A stretch of DNA of 64,000 nt from the NCBI GenBank assembly GCA_951813525.2, contig CATOTJ020000002.1, positions 1,426,001 through 1,490,000 of the forward strand, read 5' to 3'. This stretch comes from Thermohalobaculum sp951813525. Its GTDB lineage: Bacteria; Pseudomonadota; Alphaproteobacteria; Rhodobacterales; Rhodobacteraceae. A program made the position numbers and the translations under genes. The notes under the pieces are model-generated. The model had not been told where the DNA came from and ran no database searches. It saw only the letters and a program-made list of their open reading frames with translations. This document shows positions 43,797 to 53,266 of this stretch, in pieces (position 1 is the stretch's first letter; every line of letters begins with the position of its first letter).

Positions 43797-45503
43797 ATGA
43801 GCCCGCTCGATAACGACAAGAACGACCGCAAGGGCGTCTGGAAATCCGGGCGAGGGAAAGGCCGCGCGACCCCAAAGGGCCGGCAGCTGCAGGACGGCGC
43901 GATGGAAGAGGTGCGCCGCCTGTTGGGGGACCGGCCACGCAGAAGCGACCTGCTGATCGAACATCTGCACCTGATCCAGGATGCGCATGGCCATCTCTCA
44001 GCCGCCCATTTACGGGCCTTGGCCGACGAGATGAAATTGGCGCAATCCGAAGTCTATGAGGTCGCCACGTTCTACGCGCATTTCGATGTGGTCAAAGAAG
44101 ATGAAGCCGCCCCGCCCGCGATCACCATCCGGGTTTGTGATTCGCTGTCATGCGAGTTGGCAGGCGCACAAGATCTTATGAAGACGTTGGCGACGAAGTA
44201 TGGCGGCGGCGGCGAGGTCCGGGTTCTGCGCGCGCCTTGCATGGGCCGGTGCGACACGGCCCCAACGCTGGAGATCGGTCACAATCACATCGATCACGCG
44301 ACACCCGGAAAGGTCGCCGACGCGATTGCGGGCCAACATTTTCATCCGGTGATCCCGGTCTACGAAACGCTGGAAGAATACCGCGATGACGGCGGCTACC
44401 GCGAATTGGAAGCGCTTCGCTCTGGCTCGCGCACCCCTGATCAGGTGCAGGATGCTGTGCTGGAAAGCGGTCTGCGCGGCCTTGGTGGCGCGGGTTTTCC
44501 GTCAGGCCGGAAATGGTCCTTTGTCCGGGCAGAGGCAGGCCCGAGATATCTGGCGGTAAACGGGGATGAAGGCGAGCCTGGCACGTTCAAGGATCGATAT
44601 TATCTGGAGCGCGAGCCGCACGTCTTTTTGGAAGGCATGCTGATCGCGGCCTGGGCGGTCGAGGCGGAAACCTGCTTCATCTATATGCGCGACGAGTACC
44701 CGGCGGTTCTGAAAATCCTGGCCGACGAGATTGCCGCGCTGGAAGCGGCGGGCATTGCCGCGCCCGGTTATATCGACCTGCGCCGCGGCGCGGGCGCCTA
44801 TATCTGCGGCGAAGAAAGTGCGATGATCGAATCGATCGAGGGCAAGCGCGGTATGCCCCGTCACCGCCCGCCTTATGTTGCGCAGGTCGGGATTTTCGAC
44901 CGCCCGACGTTGGTCCACAATGTCGAGACATTACATTGGGTTACCAAAATCGTGCGCGGCGGTCCGCAGGTGCTCAACACCCATGAGAAAAATGGGCGCA
45001 AGGGGCTGCGCAGCTATTCCATATCGGGCCGTGTGCGCGAGCCGGGCGTGAAACTGCTGCCCGCCGGGTCAACCATTATGGACCTGATTGACGCCTGCGG
45101 CGGTATGCTGCCGGGCCATACCTTCAAAGCCTATCAACCGGGTGGACCGTCGGCGGGTATTCTGCCCGCGTCGATGAACGATGTTCCGCTGGACTTCGAC
45201 ACGTTGCAACCACACGGGTCCTTCATCGGCTCGGCCGCTGTGGTCATTCTGTCGGACCAGGACCGCGCGCGCGACGCCGCCATGAACATGCTGCGCTTTT
45301 TTGAAGACGAAAGCTGCGGCCAGTGTACGCCCTGCCGCGTCGGGTGCGAAAAGGCGGTCAAGCTGATGCAGGCCGACAACTGGGATCAGCCCCTGCTGGA
45401 GGAGCTGTGCGAGGCGATGATCGATGCTTCGATCTGCGGTCTCGGCCAGGCAGCACCGAACCCGATCCTGCTGACGATGAAGCACTTCAAAGACGAGATC
45501 TGA
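43797..45503 (+). CDS. NuoE-NuoF fusion (FdsB/HoxF-type diaphorase subunit)
   Basis: This 568-residue protein joins a NuoE-type 2Fe-2S domain (C114, C119, C148, C152: VCDSLSC and CMGRC) to a NuoF-type NADH/FMN domain. The latter has GLRGLGGAGFPSGRKW (226-240), NGDEGEPGTFKDRYYLE and GAGAYICGEESAM. The 4Fe-4S motif has C507, C510 and C513 (CGQCTPC) with C547. The start is ATG 43797, six bases after GGAGG. Such fusions serve as the NAD(H) module of formate dehydrogenase or hydrogenase. No alpha subunit, gamma subunit or maturation gene is adjacent. Confidence 0.88.
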   Translation: MSPLDNDKNDRKGVWKSGRGKGRATPKGRQLQDGAMEEVRRLLGDRPRRSDLLIEHLHLIQDAHGHLSAAHLRALADEMKLAQSEVYEVATFYAHFDVVKEDEAAPPAITIRVCDSLSCELAGAQDLMKTLATKYGGGGEVRVLRAPCMGRCDTAPTLEIGHNHIDHATPGKVADAIAGQHFHPVIPVYETLEEYRDDGGYRELEALRSGSRTPDQVQDAVLESGLRGLGGAGFPSGRKWSFVRAEAGPRYLAVNGDEGEPGTFKDRYYLEREPHVFLEGMLIAAWAVEAETCFIYMRDEYPAVLKILADEIAALEAAGIAAPGYIDLRRGAGAYICGEESAMIESIEGKRGMPRHRPPYVAQVGIFDRPTLVHNVETLHWVTKIVRGGPQVLNTHEKNGRKGLRSYSISGRVREPGVKLLPAGSTIMDLIDACGGMLPGHTFKAYQPGGPSAGILPASMNDVPLDFDTLQPHGSFIGSAAVVILSDQDRARDAAMNMLRFFEDESCGQCTPCRVGCEKAVKLMQADNWDQPLLEELCEAMIDASICGLGQAAPNPILLTMKHFKDEI

Positions 45504-45512
45504 TCGCGGGCC

Positions 45513-46127
45513 CTACCCGGTCGTGTATGAGATCGCCGCGTAATAACTGCGTGCATAGGTGGCGATCAGATCGGCCTTGTCCAACCGGTTCACGATCCGG
45601 CGTGCATTGCGCCAATCTTCCTTGGTCTTGTTGAAATAGTCGCCCAGTTTCTTGCCGGTATAGGTGCCCTTGGTCATCCCTTCGAAAATGATCCGGGTGG
45701 CGATTTTCGTTTCCAGCGCTTTGTCGGGTGTCTTGATCAGGTTCACGCCCAAGCGGTCGGTCATGTCCTGATAATTGGCGCGCCCGGTCAACTGCACATA
45801 GCCGCGGCCATGGAATTTCACGCCGTCACCGGCTTGGGTATTGCCCAGCGCCTTGGCCACTTTCGGGCGGTCGCCATCCTTGTCATACATGCGAAAGAAA
45901 TAGGCCTTTGACCCATATTCCTTGATCGGCTGCATCTTTCGATCGACCTCGTGATGCGCGGTCCCCAGGATGTAAGCGAGCCAGCGGTCATCTGCCTTGG
46001 GCATGTTCTTTTCCCAATGGTCCAAGAAAACGGTCAATCCACTGACATGGGACTGTTTCAAGCTGCCGGCGAACAATGAAATGCGGACCGTATCGTAGAA
46101 AAACTTTCTGTTGATCTTGGACGACAT
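45513..46127 (-). CDS. GH19 chitinase/endolysin-like protein
   Basis: The 204-residue protein carries the family 19 signature FHGRGYVQLTGRANY (105-119). Putative catalytic glutamates are E60 (TAHHEVD) and E70 (PIKEYGSKAYFF). It resembles phage lysins that cut peptidoglycan or chitin. There is no signal peptide, holin or other phage gene nearby. It converges on the NuoEF gene with nine bases between the stops. Confidence 0.8.
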   Translation of the reverse strand: MSSKINRKFFYDTVRISLFAGSLKQSHVSGLTVFLDHWEKNMPKADDRWLAYILGTAHHEVDRKMQPIKEYGSKAYFFRMYDKDGDRPKVAKALGNTQAGDGVKFHGRGYVQLTGRANYQDMTDRLGVNLIKTPDKALETKIATRIIFEGMTKGTYTGKKLGDYFNKTKEDWRNARRIVNRLDKADLIATYARSYYAAISYTTG

Positions 46128-46315
46128 TCAAGGTCTCCCCTTTTCTATTGTTATCGCGATATGGTCCCATCGCGCCTGACAAGTGTCAATCAAGGGCCAA
46201 AACGGCGCCGATAGCAGGTGTCAGCGATCCGGGCGCGAGGCGCGCGACACCCCTTGCATTCGCCGCCTATCCAGCCCATGTTCCGGCCCCGAACGAAACC
46301 CCATACGGAGACAGC

Positions 46316-46534
46316 ATGGCCAAGGAAGAAACTCTCGAATTCCCCGGCGTCGTTTCCGAGCTTCTGCCGAATGCGACATTCCGGGTGAAGCTCGAGAACG
46401 GCCATGAGATCATTGCCCACACCGCAGGCAAGATGCGCAAGAACCGCATCCGTGTCCTGGCCGGTGACAAGGTCCAGGTGGAAATGACCCCCTATGACCT
46501 GACCAAGGGCCGGATCATCTACCGCTTCAAATAG
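46316..46534 (+). CDS. infA: Translation initiation factor IF-1
   Basis: This 72-residue S1/OB-fold protein (MAKEETLEFPGVVSELLPNA ... KMRKNRIRVLAGDKV) binds the A site of the 30S subunit. The start is 46316, behind CGGAGACAGC. It is followed by maf and RNase E/G, the order usual in Rhodobacterales. Confidence 0.98.
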   Translation: MAKEETLEFPGVVSELLPNATFRVKLENGHEIIAHTAGKMRKNRIRVLAGDKVQVEMTPYDLTKGRIIYRFK

Positions 46535-46573
46535 GACACAGGGCTTGTCGGTTCCTGCAACAGGGTTGGACGC

Positions 46574-47155
46574 ATGCGTCTGATCCTTGGATCCGCGTCG
46601 CCGCGCAGGCGGGATTTGCTCGCACAGATCGGGGTTGTCCCCGATGAAATCCGCGCGGCCGATATTGACGAGACGCCGGGTTCAGCGGAACCGCCCAGGC
46701 GTTATGTCGAGCGCATGGCTCGGGAAAAATGCCTCGCGTTCCCAGCAGAAAACGGCGCGATCATCCTGACGGCCGATACCGTCGTCAGCGCCGGGCGGCG
46801 CATTCTGGGCAAGCCAGAAAACGCTGATCAGGCCCGCCAGTTTCTGGAGCTGCTATCAGGCAGGCGCCACCGGGTGACAACCGCGGTCTGCGCCGCTTCA
46901 GGCAAGGCTTTGCGGCAAAAGACGGTCGAGACGCGGGTGCGCTTCAAGCGTTTGTCGGGCGCCGAGATCACCGATTATCTGGCCAGCGGCGAATGGCAGG
47001 GCAAGGCTGGCGGATACGCCATCCAAGGCATCGCCGCCGCCTTCATTCCCGCCATCAACGGCAGTTATTCCAACGTTGTCGGCCTGCCGCTGACCGAAAC
47101 CGCCGGGTTGCTGTCCGGCATGGGTTGTGCGGTCAACTATCGGGGCGCGACGTGA
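46574..47155 (+). CDS. maf: Maf-family nucleotide pyrophosphatase
   Basis: This 193-residue protein has the N-terminal LGSASPRRRDLL and central TADTVVSAGRRILGKP of Maf proteins. These hydrolyse modified or canonical nucleoside triphosphates to keep pools clean. The stop overlaps the GTG start of the RNase E/G gene by four bases. Confidence 0.95.
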   Translation: MRLILGSASPRRRDLLAQIGVVPDEIRAADIDETPGSAEPPRRYVERMAREKCLAFPAENGAIILTADTVVSAGRRILGKPENADQARQFLELLSGRRHRVTTAVCAASGKALRQKTVETRVRFKRLSGAEITDYLASGEWQGKAGGYAIQGIAAAFIPAINGSYSNVVGLPLTETAGLLSGMGCAVNYRGAT

Positions 47156-48348
47156 AGGGCCGGGTGGTCATTCTTGATATCAGCAACGGCGAAGGTCGGG
47201 CGGCCCTGATCGAGGACGGTAACCTGATCGATCTGATCATCGAACCACCGCTCGTCATGAACGATCAACCTGAAGACCGGCGCGGATACCCAGATATCCC
47301 GCCCCCTGGCGCCATCTATCGGGGGAAGGTCACTTCGCAGTCGAATGCAATGGGGATTTTCGTCGATATCGGGAACGGGCAGACTGCCTTGCTCCGGTCG
47401 CGAAGGAAGTACCGTTCGGGCGACATGATTGTCCTCCAAGTTACTGGATATTCCGAACCTGGAAAAGCCTGTCCAGCAGACGATCGCGTCCTCCATAAAG
47501 GACAGCTGTCGATCCTAACCCCGGGTTCACCAGGCGTGAATGTCTCTCGCTCGATCAAGGATCCGGAAGAACGCGAGCGGTTGCAGTTATTGGTTCGCAA
47601 GACAATCGCGGATTTGAAGGCGGCACCGGCAAGAATTGGCGAGACCGAAGATCTCGGCGTGATCGTCCGCACCGCGGCTCAAGGCTGCGAGGACGATTGG
47701 CTGATCAACGACGTCGGCACGCATCTACAAGTTCTACACGACCGCGAGGAAGCATCTGCCAAACAGGAACTTCCTGGTCTGATCTTCGGCGGTGCCCCGA
47801 CCATCGTGATGCCGCTGACCGAATGGATGCCTCCCAAGCCAGATATGATTGTGTTTTGGGGCAACAGCGACAACATATTCGACATTCAAGCACTCTTGAG
47901 CAATCACACTTGGCATGACCGAATTGACACAAGCATCGTTGATCCCTTCGACCATTTCGGCGTCTGGGATGAAATCGAACGGCTGAAATCCCCACGGGTC
48001 GAACTGCCTTCCGGCGGCTGGATGGCGGTTGAAGCGACGCGGGCGATGGTGACGGTGGATGTGAATACCGGTGATCAGTTCGGCGGCGGTGCTGCCATGA
48101 CCGCAAATATCGAGACGGCGCGGGAATTGCCGCGGCAATTGCGATTGCGCGGGTTGGGCGGTCAAATCGTTATCGATTTTGCGCCGCTTAAAAAGGCGCA
48201 CCGAAAGAAGATCGAGGAAACCCTAAAAGCTGCCTTTCGCCACGACACCGTCGCGACGACCTTGGCCGGGTGGACCCCACTTGGGAACTTCGAGCTGCAA
48301 CGCAAACGCGAGCGGCGACCGTTGTCTGAAGTGTTATCGTCGCTTTGA
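47152..48348 (+). CDS. Ribonuclease E/G family protein (short form, GTG start)
   Basis: The 398-residue protein has an S1 domain (GAIYRGKVTSQSNAMGIFVD) and an RNase E/G catalytic core. Metal-binding aspartates are D303 (VTVDVNTGD) and D342 (QIVIDFAPL), close to the E. coli positions 303 and 346. A scaffold tail and zinc-link are absent, as in the short Rhodobacterales form. The central part (about 47400-47960) looks richer in A/T-ending codons than either end. It is coupled to maf; yacG, normally next, is 4.7 kb away. Confidence 0.88.
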   Translation: MKGRVVILDISNGEGRAALIEDGNLIDLIIEPPLVMNDQPEDRRGYPDIPPPGAIYRGKVTSQSNAMGIFVDIGNGQTALLRSRRKYRSGDMIVLQVTGYSEPGKACPADDRVLHKGQLSILTPGSPGVNVSRSIKDPEERERLQLLVRKTIADLKAAPARIGETEDLGVIVRTAAQGCEDDWLINDVGTHLQVLHDREEASAKQELPGLIFGGAPTIVMPLTEWMPPKPDMIVFWGNSDNIFDIQALLSNHTWHDRIDTSIVDPFDHFGVWDEIERLKSPRVELPSGGWMAVEATRAMVTVDVNTGDQFGGGAAMTANIETARELPRQLRLRGLGGQIVIDFAPLKKAHRKKIEETLKAAFRHDTVATTLAGWTPLGNFELQRKRERRPLSEVLSSL

Positions 48349-48435
48349 TAGGGGCATCCCAGGCAGCAGCCAATGAACGGCGTCGGACGCCAGCCATTCG
48401 GATCGAAACCACGGTCGCAATCCTGCCCCGCGGGC

Positions 48436-51400
48436 TTACTCCGCCGGGACAGGCAGGCGTTCTTCCTCGATCTCGCCAGGCTCGTCGCGGTCCGGGTTTA
48501 CCAAGGATTTCAGATCCTCCAGGATCAGATAAAGCGCCGGGATCAGGAACAGCACGATGGTCGTTGCGAACAATATTCCGTAACCCAGCGAAATCGCCAT
48601 CGGGATCAGGAACTGTGCCTGGCGTGATGTCTCCCAGATCATTGGGCTGAGGCCGACAAAGGTCGTGATCGTGGTCAGCATGATGGGCCGGAACCGGCGT
48701 TGCCCGGCCAGCCAGATTGCCTGGCGGGCCCCTTCGCCTTGCAGCCGCAGCTTGTTGGCATAGTCCAGCATGACGATCCCGCCATTGATGACCACGCCCG
48801 AGAGCGCGATGATCCCGAAGACCGAGATGATCGAAAGACCGTAACCCATAACCAAGTGGCCGATCACCGCACCGACAAAGCCGAACGGGATCGACGCCAT
48901 GATCACCGCGGGTTGCAGATAGCTGCGGAATGGTATGGCCAGCAGTCCATAGATCAGGATTAACGCCAGTCCACAGGTCCACAGCAGACTGGCCATTGTA
49001 TCGCGCTGCGCTGCCTGTCGGCCCTCCAGCGAGAAGGCAAGCCCCGGAAAATCCTTGACCAGTTGCGGCAGGATTTCGGATGTAGCGGCCGCGAGAACCT
49101 GATTGGTTTCAGTTCGCGGTTCGACATTTGCCGTTACATTCACGACCCGTTGCCCGTTCTCGCGGTCAATTCGCGCGTCGGCGCGGCCACGTTCGATCTC
49201 GGCGACTTCGTAAAGGGGGACGCCCCCACCATCGGGGGTCAGAATGATCATCCGCTCCAGATCCGACTCGGACCGGCGCTCTCCCTCCGGACGGCGCACC
49301 AGCACGGTGACTTCGTTGCGACCCTCCTGCTGCGCCAAGGCTTCGACCCCGAAAAATGCGCTGCGAACCTGCGCTGCCACGGCTTCCGAGGTCAGACCCA
49401 GACTGCGTCCTTCCTCGGTCAGGCGGAACTCGATCTGTGTCTTGCCGGGGGTAAATCCGTCCTCGACATCGCGCACAGGCTTGAACTCGGCCAATTGGCG
49501 CGCCAATTCGGCGGCGGCTTTGGCCAGCACGCCCGAATCCATATGTCCCAGCCGGATTCTGATCGATGACCCGCCCGGTCCGCCCCAGGAGGATTCGAAC
49601 CGGACCGACCGGGCCGACGCGATCTTGCCCAAATCCTTGCGCCAAGCCTTGGTAAAATCTTCGGTCGACATCGGACGCACGTCCGAGGGGGTTAGATAGA
49701 CGCGCACCTCAACGTTCCGGCCATTCACCTCTGAATGCACCCCGATTGTCAGCTTGTCGCCGCCATTGCCCGCCACCACGCGCTGGGCCGAGGCGACCAG
49801 CTGGTCGCGCGCCGAAATCGTCGCCAGATGGGGCGCATTAATCGGCATCGTAATGATCGCCTTGGAAAAATCGCGTGGAACCGGCGGGAACAGGCCCCAG
49901 CCCATGCGCCCGCTGCCAACATAGGCAATTGTCAACATCAGGATCACGACCATCAGCGTCGCCGTGACATAGCGCAAACTCAACGCCAAATTCAAAACGG
50001 CCGCATAGATCCGACGCGTGAACCAAGCAAGCGCGCCCGAAAACGCCTGTTGGATCGGGATTAGAATATAGCGTTCAATCGTGCCCAGCGCCGTTGCCAC
50101 CCAACGCACCGGCCCATAAAGCCGCGCCTTGCGGCCATCGCCGTGGCTCAGATGCGCAGGCAGAATGAACAGCGCCTCGATCCAACTCATCAGGAAGGCC
50201 AACGCCACAACCAACGGGATCATGAACCACAGCTTGCCCATCCATCCCGGCACCAGCGCCAACGGGATGAACGCAACGATATTTGTCAGAATTGAAAATG
50301 ACAGCGGCACCGCGATATCGCGCGCGCCATGTATCGCTGCCTCCAATCGGCGCATGCCGCGTTGCCGGTATTCATAGATATTTTCGCCGGCAACGATCGC
50401 ATCGTCGACGACGATCCCAAGCGCCAAAATAAAGGCAAACATCGAAACGAGATTGATCGACCCACCGACAAACGGCAGCACCAGCAATGTTCCCAAAAAG
50501 GCGGTCGGGATGCCCAGGGCGACCCAAAAGGCAAGACGCACCTCGAGAAACAGGGCAAGCAGGATCAGCACCAATGCCAGCCCGATAGCGCCGTTGCGGA
50601 TCAAGAGATCGGCCCGACCACGATAATTGTCGGAACGGTCATTCAGTAATTCGGCGCCGATGCTTGCGGGCAACGTCGACATCGCATCGGGCAGCACCGC
50701 GCGAACATCGTCGGACACCGAAATCGGCGTCTCGTCGCCGACCCGGTAAACCTGCAACTCGATCGCGTTCTTGTCCTTGAACACCGCCACCCGCTTGCTG
50801 TCAGCAAATCCGCGGGTCAGCGTCGCAATCTCGCCCAGTCGAACCACCGTACCCTGCGCCGTGGTCAGGACGGGAATGCGGGCAAATTCATCCACCGCAT
50901 CGCGCCGGTCGGCCAGCCGCAGCAACAAATCACCGCCGGACGTCTCGATCGTGCCGCCGCCCCGATCCAGCGCGGATCGACGGATAATCGCGGCAATATC
51001 CGACAATGTCAGGCCATGGGTGCGCAACTGTGCTTCGGGCACATCGACCTGCAGCACCAGTTCCTTTTCATTGACGATCTCTACCTGACTGATGCCGGGT
51101 TGCTGCAACAAAAAGCTGCGGACATGCTCGGCTGCCATGCGCATGGCCAGCGGATCGGCGTCGCCATAAAGGTGAACTTCGACAACGGCCCGACGCCAGA
51201 CATTCAGTTTGACCAATGGCGTTTCCGCATCGCCCGGCAGCGTTGTGACACCGTCGACGGCCTGACGAACCTCGTTATAAACTTCCTCCCGGTCCCGGTC
51301 GCCCGACAACTCCAGCGTCAGGCTGGCCGACCCTTCGGACGCCGTCGACGACAGCTTGTCGATGCCCTGTATTCCGGACAGCGCTCCCTCGATTGCCAGA

Positions 51401-51612
51401 ACGACCGACTGCTCGGCCTCGGCTGGCGTCGCACCCGGCAAGGCAACGCTGACCGAAACGGTGTCCGGGTCGATATTGGGAAGGTATTCCTTCTTGATCT
51501 GCGTCAGCATATAGGCGCCGCCCGCCAGCAGCAGCAGCATCAGCAAATTCGCAGCCACAGCATTGCGGGCCATCCAGGCAATCGGCCCGCCAAGACGCCC
51601 GCGCGGGATCAC
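48436..51612 (-). CDS. RND multidrug efflux transporter (AcrB-like)
   Basis: This 1058-residue inner-membrane proton antiporter has twelve helices and two large periplasmic loops. The proton-relay acidic pair is visible in GIVVDDAIVAGENIYEY near residue 405. The N-terminus (ARNAVAANLLMLLLLAGGAY) is the usual RND helix 1. The start is GTG 51612, overlapping the adaptor stop. It is oriented against the RNase E/G gene. An outer-membrane TolC-type gene is not nearby. Confidence 0.92.
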   Translation of the reverse strand: MIPRGRLGGPIAWMARNAVAANLLMLLLLAGGAYMLTQIKKEYLPNIDPDTVSVSVALPGATPAEAEQSVVLAIEGALSGIQGIDKLSSTASEGSASLTLELSGDRDREEVYNEVRQAVDGVTTLPGDAETPLVKLNVWRRAVVEVHLYGDADPLAMRMAAEHVRSFLLQQPGISQVEIVNEKELVLQVDVPEAQLRTHGLTLSDIAAIIRRSALDRGGGTIETSGGDLLLRLADRRDAVDEFARIPVLTTAQGTVVRLGEIATLTRGFADSKRVAVFKDKNAIELQVYRVGDETPISVSDDVRAVLPDAMSTLPASIGAELLNDRSDNYRGRADLLIRNGAIGLALVLILLALFLEVRLAFWVALGIPTAFLGTLLVLPFVGGSINLVSMFAFILALGIVVDDAIVAGENIYEYRQRGMRRLEAAIHGARDIAVPLSFSILTNIVAFIPLALVPGWMGKLWFMIPLVVALAFLMSWIEALFILPAHLSHGDGRKARLYGPVRWVATALGTIERYILIPIQQAFSGALAWFTRRIYAAVLNLALSLRYVTATLMVVILMLTIAYVGSGRMGWGLFPPVPRDFSKAIITMPINAPHLATISARDQLVASAQRVVAGNGGDKLTIGVHSEVNGRNVEVRVYLTPSDVRPMSTEDFTKAWRKDLGKIASARSVRFESSWGGPGGSSIRIRLGHMDSGVLAKAAAELARQLAEFKPVRDVEDGFTPGKTQIEFRLTEEGRSLGLTSEAVAAQVRSAFFGVEALAQQEGRNEVTVLVRRPEGERRSESDLERMIILTPDGGGVPLYEVAEIERGRADARIDRENGQRVVNVTANVEPRTETNQVLAAATSEILPQLVKDFPGLAFSLEGRQAAQRDTMASLLWTCGLALILIYGLLAIPFRSYLQPAVIMASIPFGFVGAVIGHLVMGYGLSIISVFGIIALSGVVINGGIVMLDYANKLRLQGEGARQAIWLAGQRRFRPIMLTTITTFVGLSPMIWETSRQAQFLIPMAISLGYGILFATTIVLFLIPALYLILEDLKSLVNPDRDEPGEIEEERLPVPAE

Positions 51613-52769
51613 GACCCGCCCTCCGCCTTGCGGGTGCGCAGCGCCATGCCCGGCGCGACCGTTGCCAAAGCCGTTGTCACCACCCGGTCACCTGCCTTCA
51701 AGCCAGTGCCGACCAGCACATGATCGGGTCCGCGCCACAGGATTTCGACCGCCCGGATTTCCAGTTTGTCGTCACCGTTCATGACCCAAACCGTATTGCC
51801 GTCGCGCAGATGTGCGCGGTCCAGGCGAATGGCACCGGCAATTGGACTGCCGGTGACTTGACCGCGCACAAACGCGCCGAGCAACAGGACCGGCTGACCC
51901 TGGTTCAGTGGCTCCAATGCCAACGGGTCGGGGATCTCGACAATCACCTCGGCCATGCGGCCGGTTTCGGTCAAAGCCGAATTCAGGCGGACGACCCGGC
52001 CAGTTCGCTGGGCGCTGGCGGGCCAGACACCGGGCTGCGACAGCATTACGATCTGCGTGCCATCAAACTTTATCCACGCCAATGCCGACGCCGGAACTGC
52101 AAGGGGAATATGAAACCGGTCACGGGCGACCAATGTCGCGGCCTCGGCGCCCTGTGCGACAACAGCGCCCGGGGCCACTTGTTCCGATATCACAAGCGCG
52201 TCGAACGGTGACCGGACCACGGCACGGTTGAGCGCGTTTTGCGCCTGATCGCGCTGTGCCACCGCTGCCGCGCGTTCAGCGTCCAATTGCGCCATTTGCG
52301 GCTTGCGCAGCACCAGGGCCCTCTGCGTCTCTGTCAAATTGCGCGACAGGCGCGACAGCTCGCGTTTACCAATCTCGGCTTGGCCCTTTTCAAGTTCGAT
52401 CCGCGCATCGATCTGCGCGATCGTATTCTCGGCCCGGGCCAGGGTCAGTTTTAGATCGTCGTCGTCGAAACGCGCGACGACCTGCCCGGCGGAAAGTCGG
52501 CCCCCCGGCGTCACTTCCGGGTCAACCCATTCAATCGTGCCCGAAACTTCAGAGCGCACGATCAACGTTTGCGCCGCTGCAACCTCGCCCCAGGCTTCGA
52601 CGACGGCGCCCTTTTCCGCCAAGCCGACGACGGTGATCTCGATCAGGCGCGCAACCCTTTGCGGGGCCTTACGTTCAGCCTTGGGTGCACTCGCGAGGAT
52701 CCACTGATAGGCGAAGTACCCGCACGCCAGCAGAATCAACACAAAGATCAGCTGGAAGGTGCCAGTCAT
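51609..52769 (-). CDS. RND efflux periplasmic adaptor (membrane fusion protein)
   Basis: This 386-residue adaptor starts at ATG 52769 with an N-terminal anchor (LIFVLILLACGYFAYQWIL). The lipoyl-type halves (EVSGTIEWVDPEVTPGG and VRSPFDALVISEQVAPGA) flank a coiled-coil hairpin at about 125-200, followed by beta-barrel domains. It bridges the RND pump and a TolC partner. The open frame continues upstream to 52988 without a better start. Confidence 0.88.
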   Translation of the reverse strand: MTGTFQLIFVLILLACGYFAYQWILASAPKAERKAPQRVARLIEITVVGLAEKGAVVEAWGEVAAAQTLIVRSEVSGTIEWVDPEVTPGGRLSAGQVVARFDDDDLKLTLARAENTIAQIDARIELEKGQAEIGKRELSRLSRNLTETQRALVLRKPQMAQLDAERAAAVAQRDQAQNALNRAVVRSPFDALVISEQVAPGAVVAQGAEAATLVARDRFHIPLAVPASALAWIKFDGTQIVMLSQPGVWPASAQRTGRVVRLNSALTETGRMAEVIVEIPDPLALEPLNQGQPVLLLGAFVRGQVTGSPIAGAIRLDRAHLRDGNTVWVMNGDDKLEIRAVEILWRGPDHVLVGTGLKAGDRVVTTALATVAPGMALRTRKAEGGS

Positions 52770-53086
52770 GATCCGGCGGCCCAACGATGGCAGGGCCACA
52801 GACGTGTGGACGCGATCGTGAACCGGCCCCGGAACGTGTCCGCTCCCAGTCTTTTCAAGCTCGCCAAACCGTTTCGATGGACTGGACGGTAGGTTCACGG
52901 CATCCACCCTTGGATCTCTCACCCATTTCAACGCGCAGATATAGAGTATCCTGCGCTGAACGCGGAGCAATTTTCCGATATGGTCCAATTCGAGGAATGT
53001 TCAATGGCCGACCCTTTTGGGTAACGCCGTTTTCAGGCCCGCAGAATTGGCCCTAATTCGGGGTCGACGCAAAGAGAGTGAATGCA
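52770..53086. other. 317-bp divergent spacer upstream of the efflux operon and yacG
   Basis: This region lies between two divergent genes. The adaptor frame could in principle extend into it (to 52988), but the extra residues do not look like a signal or anchor. I find no gene, tRNA or clear operator, so it should hold the promoters of both directions. Confidence 0.5.
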
Positions 53087-53266
53087 ATGACAGGCCAACG
53101 CGGCACACCGAACGGAAAATGTCCGATATGTGCAAAAGCCACTGAAAAGGCGTTCCGCCCATTCTGTTCGCGCCGCTGCGCCGATGTCGATCTGGGGCGG
53201 TGGATCAACGGTACCTATGTTGTCCCGACCGACGAGGTGCCGGGCAGCCCGGCTTCCGAGGACTGA
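53087..53266 (+). CDS. yacG: DNA gyrase inhibitor YacG
   Basis: This 59-residue zinc protein has the C-P-I-C and F-C-S-x2-C pairs (CPICAKATEKAFRPFCSRRC), typical of YacG, which binds GyrB and blocks its DNA binding. A GTG nine bases upstream (53078) is an alternative start. Its last 52 bases overlap the end of the convergent flagellar-cluster gene. Confidence 0.93.
   Translation: MTGQRGTPNGKCPICAKATEKAFRPFCSRRCADVDLGRWINGTYVVPTDEVPGSPASED

Noticed and set aside
45513..46127. Prophage remnant
   Set aside because: Only one lysin-like gene is seen; no integrase, capsid, tail or att-like repeats are nearby.
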